From Asaia bogorensis (GTDB lineage: Bacteria; Pseudomonadota; Alphaproteobacteria; Acetobacterales; Acetobacteraceae): a DNA stretch of 6,518 bases. This document shows positions 1 to 5,423 of the stretch, piece after piece. A program made the position numbers and the translations under genes. The stretch is taken from NCBI GenBank assembly GCA_945886995.1, contig CAMCZJ010000170.1:1-6518 (forward strand), given 5' to 3'. Each line of letters begins with the position of its first letter. Position 1 is the stretch's first letter. The notes beneath the pieces are model-generated. The model saw only the letters and a list, made by a program, of their open reading frames with translations, ran no database searches and was not told where the DNA came from.

Positions 1-800
1 TTATGCGTGCCGCCATCGGCTTTGATTGCGCTGTATAGGTCTTCCATGGCGCGGGCCGCGATGCGCAAATGGCTCACGGGCCAGATCACCATGGCATAGC
101 CCATTTGCTGGAATTCAGTGGCCGTGAAAAACGGCGTGCGGCCGAATTCGGTCATATTCGCAAGCAGCTTCACGCCCGGCATGCGAGCTGCGAATTCGCG
201 AAACATCTCAGCGGTCGTCAGCGCTTCGGGGAAGATCGCATCCGCGCCGGCTTCCAGATAGCGCTTGGCGCGATCAACGGCGGCATCCATGCCTTCATTC
301 GCCACTGCATCGGTCCGCGCGATGATCACCAGATTGCGCCTGGCCTTGCGCGCCGCCGCGACCTTGGCCGACATTTCATCCACCGGGGCCAGTTTCTTGT
401 CGTTCAAATGGCCGCATTTCTTGGGCAGCAATTGGTCTTCCAGATGCACCGCGCCGGCGCCCGCTTCTTCAAAGCAGCGCACCATGTGCATGACGTTGAG
501 CGCCTCGCCATAGCCAGTGTCGCCATCCACCAGCACGGGCAGGGCAGAAGCGCGCACCACCTGGCGCACATGCCAGGACACATCATCCACCGTGATCATG
601 CCAAGATCGGGTAGGCCCATGGTGGCAGACATGGCAGCGCCTGACATGTACAGTGCCTCAAACCCCGCCTTCTTCGCGAGCAAGGCAGCAATGCCCAGAT
701 GCGCACCCGGCATTTGCAGGATTTGCGGGCGGTCAAGCAGGCGGCGGAAGCGCACACCGGCGGGGGCATCGGGCAGATCATCGGCGATCACGTAAGGCAT
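1..800 (-). CDS. prpB: methylisocitrate lyase-type enzyme, isocitrate lyase/PEP mutase family (3' end cut by window edge)
   Basis: This TIM-barrel lyase of the isocitrate lyase/PEP mutase superfamily probably cleaves 2-methylisocitrate to pyruvate and succinate in the cytoplasm, the last step of the methylcitrate route for propionyl-CoA. 266 codons are visible. By recall of E. coli PrpB (about 296 aa), only about 30 C-terminal residues lie beyond the left edge. Motifs seen: SGAAMSATMGLPDLG (53-67), metal-binding DGDTGYG (92-98; D92, D94), HLEDQ (119-123; E121), catalytic-loop KKCGH (127-131; C129 is the expected acid/base), IARTDA (160-165), FPEA (190-193) and NMTEFG (215-220). The Cys loop argues for a C-C lyase rather than a PEP mutase or oxaloacetate decarboxylase. 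E. coli PrpB has KRCGH, so 2,3-dimethylmalate or a related substrate is not excluded. The ATG at 800-798 has TGAGGA 7 nt upstream. It is second in an operon with the permease. Family is sure; exact substrate is not. Confidence 0.85.
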   Translation of the reverse strand, partial: MPYVIADDLPDAPAGVRFRRLLDRPQILQMPGAHLGIAALLAKKAGFEALYMSGAAMSATMGLPDLGMITVDDVSWHVRQVVRASALPVLVDGDTGYGEALNVMHMVRCFEEAGAGAVHLEDQLLPKKCGHLNDKKLAPVDEMSAKVAAARKARRNLVIIARTDAVANEGMDAAVDRAKRYLEAGADAIFPEALTTAEMFREFAARMPGVKLLANMTEFGRTPFFTATEFQQMGYAMVIWPVSHLRIAARAMEDLYSAIKADGGTH

Positions 801-807
801 AGAAATT

Positions 808-812
808 TCCTC
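808..812 (-). promoter_or_regulatory. Shine-Dalgarno of the lyase gene, overlapping the permease stop codon
   Basis: Read on the minus strand, the permease stop TGA (813-811) runs directly into GAGGA (812-808), 7 nt before the lyase ATG. Stop codon and ribosome binding site share bases, so ribosomes finishing the permease are placed to start the lyase. This supports translational coupling and a shared transcript. Confidence 0.7.
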
Positions 813-2205
813 AGAAGAAAATGAATGTCACCAGCACGAAAAGCGGGATCAAAACTACAAAGGCCCAGGCGCAATAGCCAAAGAAGGATGGCATGCGCAC
901 ACCCTGTTCTTCCACAATCGCCTTGACCATGAAATTCGGCGCATTGCCGATATAGGAATTGGCCCCCATGAAGACGGCGCCGCAGGAAATCGCGGCCAGC
1001 GTCAAGGCACCTTCCGTCATCAGAAAGGCAGGATCACCGCCGGCCAGATTGAAGAACACCAAATAGGTCGGCGCATTATCCAGGAAGGACGACAGCGCCC
1101 CGGTCAGCCAGAAATAGACCCATGGAATCGGCTCCCCGCCCGCGCCAGAGGTCAGCGCCACCAAGGGCGCAGCAGCCCCCGCCGTGCCGGCACGCAAAAT
1201 GGCGAGCACGGGGGCCATGGTCACGAAAATAGCGGCAAAAAGCTTGGCCACCTCCAAAATGGCCCCCCAGGCAAAGCCATTATCTTCCCGCAATTGCCGC
1301 GGCGTGACCCAGATGGAAATGGCGGCGATGCCAACAAACGCGGCAAAGCCGACTAGCCGCTCAAGCCCGATCTTTTCGCCGAAAAGCGCAACATCGCCTG
1401 GGCGCCAATAGCCCTGCGCCAGCACCATCAGCACCACTGCGCCAATCAGCCACAGATTGGCATAGCCTTCGATAGAAAGTTTCTCACGCTTTTCGATGAC
1501 CGGTGCCACCGGCTTTTCGCGCGACCACGCCCAGCTATCCAGCACGTAATAGGCAGCCAGCAGCAGCACCGCGCAGACCAGAAATTCGCCAAACATATGC
1601 GTGGTTGTCCAGAAGAAGGACACGCCCTTCAGAAAGCCCAAATAAAGCGGCGGGTCGCCCAAAGGTGTCAGCGATCCGCCGATATTGCTGACCAAAAAAA
1701 TGAAAAACACAAAGGTATGGGTCTTGCGCTGACGGAAGGCATTGGCACGCAACACCGGGCGGATCAGCAGCATGGAAGCGCCAGTGGTGCCCATCACACT
1801 CGCGATCACCGTGCCGAAGGCCAGCAGCGCGGTATTGGTGGCCGGCGTGCCGATCAACGTGCCCTTCAGCAGCACGCCGCCGCCCGTGACGTAAAGCGCC
1901 AGCAGCAGGGCGATGAAGGGGATGTATTCCTGCAAAAGGATATGCCAGACCTCGGAAGCGGCGATTTCAGGCCCGAACACGGCAGCGAAGGGCAGCACCA
2001 GCAGCAAGGTCCAGCCGGCAGCGATCTTGCCGTAATGATGATGCCAGATGGCGCCCGCGACCAAGGGCATCAGCGCAATCGAAAGCAGCAGCCCCGCGAA
2101 AGGCAGGCCCCAAGCCAGGCTCATGCCCGCGCCAGAAACCCCGGCGGCTTCCGCCGGCAGGCTCATCGCCAGGAACAGCATCAGGGCGAAGCTGGTCGTT
2201 TTCAT
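811..2205 (-). CDS. sodium:proton antiporter / putative citrate-type carboxylate permease (CitMHS_2-like, ion transporter superfamily)
   Basis: A 464-aa polytopic inner-membrane protein with about 11-13 hydrophobic segments by eye. It begins with a signal-like stretch (MKTTSFALMLFLAMSLPAEA) that may be cleaved or be the first membrane segment. Recognisable family blocks are WHHHYGKIAA near residue 55, GTPATNTALLAFGT and MGTTGASMLLIRP in the first half, SNIGGSLTPLGDPPLYLGF (the hallmark loop), FLDNAPTYLVFFNLAGGD in the second half, and MGANSYIGNAPNFMVKAI near the C-terminus. The two NAP-type re-entrant loops fit the inverted-repeat fold of NhaD/CitM-type carriers. Such proteins are usually annotated as sodium:proton antiporters or putative citrate transporters; sequence alone does not settle which. 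Its position directly before a methylisocitrate lyase-like gene makes di- or tricarboxylate uptake an attractive guess. The ATG at 2205-2203 is preceded by GAGGGAGG with 9-nt spacing. Length is full for the family. Confidence 0.85.
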   Translation of the reverse strand: MKTTSFALMLFLAMSLPAEAAGVSGAGMSLAWGLPFAGLLLSIALMPLVAGAIWHHHYGKIAAGWTLLLVLPFAAVFGPEIAASEVWHILLQEYIPFIALLLALYVTGGGVLLKGTLIGTPATNTALLAFGTVIASVMGTTGASMLLIRPVLRANAFRQRKTHTFVFFIFLVSNIGGSLTPLGDPPLYLGFLKGVSFFWTTTHMFGEFLVCAVLLLAAYYVLDSWAWSREKPVAPVIEKREKLSIEGYANLWLIGAVVLMVLAQGYWRPGDVALFGEKIGLERLVGFAAFVGIAAISIWVTPRQLREDNGFAWGAILEVAKLFAAIFVTMAPVLAILRAGTAGAAAPLVALTSGAGGEPIPWVYFWLTGALSSFLDNAPTYLVFFNLAGGDPAFLMTEGALTLAAISCGAVFMGANSYIGNAPNFMVKAIVEEQGVRMPSFFGYCAWAFVVLIPLFVLVTFIFF

Positions 2206-2214
2206 GGGCCAGGG

Positions 2215-2222
2215 CCTCCCTC
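2215..2222 (-). promoter_or_regulatory. Shine-Dalgarno of the permease gene
   Basis: On the minus strand GAGGGAGG lies 9 nt before the ATG at 2205-2203. It is a strong match to the 16S rRNA anti-SD sequence and fixes this ATG as the start, giving an N-terminus with a signal-like hydrophobic segment. Confidence 0.7.
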
Positions 2223-2280
2223 AAGACCTGCGGGCTGATACCCGTTCAGACCGTGCTTGCCGGATGATCCGCCCCGCCAC

Positions 2281-2296
2281 AAGGGGGCGCCCCCTT
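2281..2296. repeat. perfect 16-bp palindrome AAGGGGGCGCCCCCTT
   Basis: Each 8-bp half is the exact reverse complement of the other, with no spacer. Symmetry ends at the next base on each side. It lies 49 bp before the coxG ATG and 75 bp from the permease ATG. It could be an operator for a dimeric regulator. As RNA it would be a hairpin only with some inner bases unpaired. Only TTT follows it, so it is not a typical intrinsic terminator. GC-rich sequence makes such palindromes somewhat more likely by chance. Confidence 0.55.
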
Positions 2297-2324
2297 TCCC
2301 CCATGGCAGACCCACCCTAGTTTG

Positions 2325-2345
2325 GGGGGAAGCAGGAGATCCCCC
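2325..2345 (+). promoter_or_regulatory. coxG translation-start hairpin with the Shine-Dalgarno in its loop
   Basis: GGGGGA (2325-2330) can pair with TCCCCC (2340-2345), a 6-bp stem with five GC pairs. The 9-nt loop AGCAGGAGA holds the ribosome binding site AGGAG (2334-2338), 7 nt before the ATG at 2346. The 3' arm of the stem ends at the base before the start codon. The C run at 2298-2302 could instead pair with the G run at 2324-2329 and open this hairpin. The pairing is visible; any regulatory effect is inference. Confidence 0.45.
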
Positions 2346-2963
2346 ATGGATATGAATGGCGAGCGCCGCATCCCCGCGCCCCGCCAGCGCGTCTGGGACG
2401 CGCTGAACGACCCCGAAATGCTGAAGGCCGCGATTCCCGGCTGCGAAAGCGTGACCAAAACCGCCGATGACGCGTTTGAGGCCAAGGTATCGGTCAAGAT
2501 CGGCCCCATGGCGGCGAAATTCGGCGGCAAGGTGAAGCTGGAAAACATCCAGGCGCCGGCTTCCTACACCATCTCGGGTGAAGGCAATGGCGGCGCGATG
2601 GGCTTCGCCAAGGGCGGCGCTGATGTCGCACTTGAAGAAGTAGGCCCCAATGAGACTTTACTGAAATTCGCGGTAAAGGCGCAGGTTGGCGGCAAGATGG
2701 CGCAGCTTGGCGCGCGGCTCATTGATGCGACGGCCAAGCAAATGTCTGATCAATTCTTTGATCGCTTCGCCGCTGCGGTCGTCGCCGCCGAACCCGCCGC
2801 CGCAGCGCCCGGCGCTGCCCCGGCGCCCCTGCCCGCCCCGCCCGCCTCGAGTGCCGGCATTTCAATCTTTGAATTGCTGCCGGAAGCCCCGCTTGGCATT
2901 CCGCTGCTCGCCTGGGTGGGGGGCGCGATCTGGCTCGTTATTGTTGCGTTGATGTTCAAGTGA
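2346..2963 (+). CDS. coxG: CoxG: membrane-anchored SRPBCC protein of carbon monoxide dehydrogenase-type systems
   Basis: A 205-aa protein whose first 145 or so residues are a CoxG-type START/SRPBCC domain. Visible blocks are NGERRIPAPRQRVWDALNDP (4-23), AAIPGCESV, KVSVKIGPMAAKFGGKV, YTISGEGNGGAMGFAKGGA and AQVGGKMAQLGARLIDATAK. An Ala/Pro-rich linker (about 147-170) leads to one C-terminal membrane segment (about 183-203) ending in FK, so it is tail-anchored with the domain in the cytoplasm. In Oligotropha carboxidovorans CoxG serves to hold CO dehydrogenase at the membrane; a quinone-binding role has been proposed in mycobacteria. Start: ATG 2346 has AGGAG 7 nt upstream. A TTG at 2322 would extend the frame but ignores this site, and the ATG at 2352 is too far from it. 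It heads the operon, and its stop overlaps coxD by 4 bp. It could serve another molybdenum hydroxylase rather than true CO dehydrogenase. Confidence 0.92.
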   Translation: MDMNGERRIPAPRQRVWDALNDPEMLKAAIPGCESVTKTADDAFEAKVSVKIGPMAAKFGGKVKLENIQAPASYTISGEGNGGAMGFAKGGADVALEEVGPNETLLKFAVKAQVGGKMAQLGARLIDATAKQMSDQFFDRFAAAVVAAEPAAAAPGAAPAPLPAPPASSAGISIFELLPEAPLGIPLLAWVGGAIWLVIVALMFK

Positions 2964-3847
2964 GCTTACCCGCAAGCGTCGCCGAAACCCAGGCGCTGCT
3001 AGGCTCTGGTGGTTATGTCGCGGATCGCGCGCTGGCCACCACCATCCATTTGGCGCTCACCATGGGAAGGCCGCTTTTCCTGGAAGGCGAACCGGGCACG
3101 GGCAAGACGGAAATCGCCAAAGTATTGGCCGCGCGCCTGCCGCGCCGCCTGGTGCGACTGCAATGCTATGACGGCATGGATATTTCCGCCGCCGCCTATG
3201 AATGGAATCACGCGCGGCAATTGATGGCGATCCGGCTTGCGGAAGCATCGGGCGCAGCCGATCGCGCTGCGCTGGAACGCGGCATTTATGACCGGAAATT
3301 CCTCCAGCCGCGCCCCTTGCTCGATGCTTTGGAAGGCAGCCCAGCCGTGCTGCTGATTGATGAACTTGATCGCGCGGATGAGCCTTTTGAAGCCTTCCTG
3401 CTGGAGATTCTCGCCGATTTTCAAATCACGATTCCTGAGCTTGGCACGGTCAAAGCTGCAACACCGCCCGTTGTCATCATCACATCAAACCGCACGCGCG
3501 AAGTGCATGATGCGGTGCGCCGGCGCTGCCTTTACCATTGGGTGGATTACCCGGATGCGGCGCGCGAACGTGCCATTCTGAAGCTGCGCGCCCCTGGCCT
3601 GCCGGAAGCGCTTTCCGCCCAGGTTGTTGCCTTTGTGCAAAAGCTGCGTGAGGGCGATTACTTCAAACTGCCCGGTGTCGCTGAGACGATTGATTGGGCG
3701 CAGGCGCTCGCCGCACTTGATGCCAAAGCGCTTGAGCAAGGCGCGGTGGATGAAACCCTCGGCGTTTTGCTGAAATACCAGGATGACATCGCCAAGCTGA
3801 AGGGCGAGGAAGCGGCGCGGCTGATTGCGGAGGCTCGGGCCGGGTGA
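2960..3847 (+). CDS. coxD: CoxD: MoxR-type AAA+ ATPase for molybdenum hydroxylase maturation
   Basis: A 295-aa AAA+ ATPase of the MoxR family. Walker A is GEPGTGKT (43-50), Walker B is VLLIDELDRADE (130-141), sensor 1 is TSNRTRE (175-181), and the arginine cluster RRRC (187-190) sits where the arginine finger is expected. YHWVDYPD follows, as is usual for CoxD. In Oligotropha, CoxD is needed to build the copper-sulfur-molybdenum active site of CO dehydrogenase after folding, acting as an ATP-driven remodeller. MoxR proteins typically work with a VWA partner, here the next gene. The start is GTG at 2960, inside the coxG stop (GTGA). No good Shine-Dalgarno precedes it, so it probably depends on re-initiation by ribosomes leaving coxG. 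ATPase family and place in the cluster are clear; the true client is unknown because coxL is not in view. Confidence 0.93.
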   Translation: MSLPASVAETQALLGSGGYVADRALATTIHLALTMGRPLFLEGEPGTGKTEIAKVLAARLPRRLVRLQCYDGMDISAAAYEWNHARQLMAIRLAEASGAADRAALERGIYDRKFLQPRPLLDALEGSPAVLLIDELDRADEPFEAFLLEILADFQITIPELGTVKAATPPVVIITSNRTREVHDAVRRRCLYHWVDYPDAARERAILKLRAPGLPEALSAQVVAFVQKLREGDYFKLPGVAETIDWAQALAALDAKALEQGAVDETLGVLLKYQDDIAKLKGEEAARLIAEARAG

Positions 3848-5097
3848 CGCCGGATCGCGACCCAGCCCGCATCATCGCCGGCGGCCAGCCCTTGCTGGCC
3901 TCGGCGCCCGGCGCGGGCGGGCATCTCGCGACCAATTTGCTGGCCTTCACGCGGCTATTGCGCCGGTCTGGCCTGCCGCTGGGGCCAGGTGAGGCGTTGA
4001 GCGCCCTTGCTGCGCTGAATGTGATTGAGATTGGGGATCGCCGCCAGGTCCATGCTGCGCTCCGCGCCGTGATGGTGCATCGGCGAGAGCATTTTGAGTT
4101 GTTCGATCAGGCCTTCCAATTATTCTGGCGTGATCCGGAAGCCGCCGCCCATGCCGCTGCCATGGCGGCCTTGGATGGCCATAAGCCACCATCGGACAAA
4201 CCCCCGCCCGCGTCTCGGCGTTTGGCGGAAGCCATGCAGGGCGAAAAACCAAAGCCCCGCCCGCCTGAGCCGGAACCGCCGCGCCAGGACATGAGCTTCA
4301 CGGTCAGCGACCGCGAAAAGCTACAAAAGCTGGATTTTGAAGCCATGTCGGCGGCTGAAATCACCGCCGCCAAGCAGGAAATCCGCAAGCTGACCCTGCC
4401 ACTTGATGAAAAACCGACGCGGCGCTTTCGCACCCATCCCGCCGGCCGCGTTGTGGATTTGCGCGCCACACTTCGCCAAAGCCTGCGGCTTGGTGGTGAT
4501 ATCCTGAAGCTTGAACACAAGCAGCGCGTGGAAAAGCCGCCGCCCTTGGTGGTGCTGTGTGACATTAGCGGCAGCATGGCGCGTTATGCGCAAATCCTGT
4601 TGCATTTCCTCCATGCCGTCACCAATGAACGGGACCGGGTGCATAGTTTCCTGTTCGGCACCAGGCTGACGAATGTTACTCGGCAATTGCGCCATCGCGA
4701 TCCGGAATTCGCGTTCGAGATGGTGTCCCACATCGTCCCCGATTGGTCGGGCGGCACGCGGATTGGCGAAAGCCTGGGCCTGTTCAACAAGCTATGGGCC
4801 AGGCGTGTTCTGGGCCAAGGGGCCGTGGTGCTGCTGATCACCGATGGGCTGGACCGCGAAGGTGCGGCGGGGCTGGCGGAAGCGACGGATCGGCTCCGGC
4901 AATCCTGCACGCGTCTGATCTGGCTCAATCCGCTGTTGCGTTTTTCGGGCTTTCAACCGAAATCCCAGGGCATTCGTGCCATGCTGCCCCATGTGGATGA
5001 TTTCCGGCCCGTGCATAATCTTGAAAGCCTACGGGCGCTGATCCAAACCTTATCCGATCCGCGCACCGGCCAAAGCAGAAGGATGATGGTCGCATGA
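3844..5097 (+). CDS. coxE: CoxE: VWA domain protein, partner of the CoxD ATPase
   Basis: A 417-aa CoxE-family protein. The N-terminal helical part (about 25-110) contains LLAFTRLLRRSGLPLGPGEA, typical of this family. A Pro/Lys/Glu-rich linker runs from about 113 to 150. The C-terminal von Willebrand A domain (about 233-400) has an intact metal-ion-dependent adhesion site: DISGSM (240-245), the Thr in GGTRIGES (T305) and the Asp in TDGLDR (D334). Such proteins pair with MoxR ATPases as metal-dependent adaptors. In Oligotropha, CoxE is implicated in putting copper into the CO dehydrogenase active site. There is no signal peptide or membrane segment, so it is cytoplasmic or peripheral. The start is GTG 3844 within the coxD stop (GTGA), with GGAGG (3829-3833) 10 nt upstream, which supports this start. 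Its own stop overlaps the next ATG. Confidence 0.93.
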   Translation: MTPDRDPARIIAGGQPLLASAPGAGGHLATNLLAFTRLLRRSGLPLGPGEALSALAALNVIEIGDRRQVHAALRAVMVHRREHFELFDQAFQLFWRDPEAAAHAAAMAALDGHKPPSDKPPPASRRLAEAMQGEKPKPRPPEPEPPRQDMSFTVSDREKLQKLDFEAMSAAEITAAKQEIRKLTLPLDEKPTRRFRTHPAGRVVDLRATLRQSLRLGGDILKLEHKQRVEKPPPLVVLCDISGSMARYAQILLHFLHAVTNERDRVHSFLFGTRLTNVTRQLRHRDPEFAFEMVSHIVPDWSGGTRIGESLGLFNKLWARRVLGQGAVVLLITDGLDREGAAGLAEATDRLRQSCTRLIWLNPLLRFSGFQPKSQGIRAMLPHVDDFRPVHNLESLRALIQTLSDPRTGQSRRMMVA

Positions 5098-5423
5098 CCC
5101 AGAATGACAATGCCGAAGATATCCTGGCCATCGCCGCCACTTGGAAGGCAGCGGGAGAAGATGTCGCCATAGCGACCGTGGTGGAAACCTGGGGGTCCTC
5201 GCCGCGCCCGGCGGGATCGCGGCTTGCCATTACCAAATCGGGCAAGCTGGCGGGCTCGGTCTCCGGCGGCTGCATTGAAGGGGCGGTCGCTGATGCCGCG
5301 CGGCAATCCATGGCAAGCGGGGCACCGCAATTGCTCGATTTCGGGATTTCCGATGAGCGTGCCTGGGAAGTCGGGCTTTCCTGCGGCGGCAAGGTGAAGG
5401 TGTTTGTGGAGCCGCTGTCATGA
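5094..5423 (+). CDS. XdhC/CoxI N-terminal domain protein (first half of a two-piece XdhC)
   Basis: A 109-aa stand-alone XdhC_CoxI domain. It carries the conserved WGSSPRPAGSRLAI (33-46), GSVSGGCIEGAV (54-65, with C60) and the closing GLSCGGKVKVFVEPL (94-108, with C97). XdhC proteins bind molybdenum cofactor, protect it during sulfuration and hand it to the apo-hydroxylase; CoxF and CoxI of CO dehydrogenase clusters belong here. Full-length XdhC is near 300 aa and adds a C-terminal Rossmann domain, which here is the next gene. The conserved cysteines are present, so this half could still take part in cofactor binding. ATG 5094 overlaps the coxE stop by 4 bp and has AAGGA (5079-5083) 10 nt upstream. 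The stop is embedded in the next start. A recent frameshift looks unlikely, since both halves have clean boundaries and their own start signals. I leave the symbol blank because CoxF and CoxI cannot be told apart here. Confidence 0.88.
   Translation: MTQNDNAEDILAIAATWKAAGEDVAIATVVETWGSSPRPAGSRLAITKSGKLAGSVSGGCIEGAVADAARQSMASGAPQLLDFGISDERAWEVGLSCGGKVKVFVEPLS

Larger units (their letters stand above)
2206..2345. promoter_or_regulatory. divergent intergenic control region between the permease-lyase operon and the cox operon
   Basis: This 140-bp gap separates two outward-reading operons and must hold both promoters unless one is read from elsewhere. I see no convincing sigma-70 -35/-10 pair on either strand. 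It does contain dyads: CGGAT-G-ATCCG at 2261-2271, CGGG-N6-CCCG at 2231-2244, and the 16-bp palindrome at 2281-2296. There is also the hairpin at 2325-2345. Any of the dyads could be an operator shared by both directions, but no regulator gene lies in the window and none of the sites matches a factor I recognise. Confidence 0.5.

Noticed and set aside
69..614. 181-aa open frame on the plus strand opposite the lyase
   Set aside because: The minus strand carries an uninterrupted lyase with all catalytic motifs; the plus-strand frame is a shadow.
1597..2238. 213-aa open frame on the plus strand opposite the permease start
   Set aside because: It mirrors the permease in antisense, is low in hydrophobic residues and full of Gln, His and Arg, and shows no family motif.
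2231..2285. Sigma-70 promoters (TTGCCG at 2257 on the plus strand; GTATCA near 2237 on the minus strand)
   Set aside because: Neither has a partner hexamer of acceptable match at 16-18 bp, so I could not support a promoter call.
2281..2302. Intrinsic terminator from the GC palindrome
   Set aside because: Only three T follow on the plus strand and two A precede it (TT on the other strand), and there is no loop; it also sits in a divergent region where no transcript is expected to end.
2322..2345. Upstream TTG start extending CoxG by eight residues
   Set aside because: The extension would run through the Shine-Dalgarno AGGAG that serves ATG 2346, has no ribosome site of its own, and is not part of the CoxG domain.
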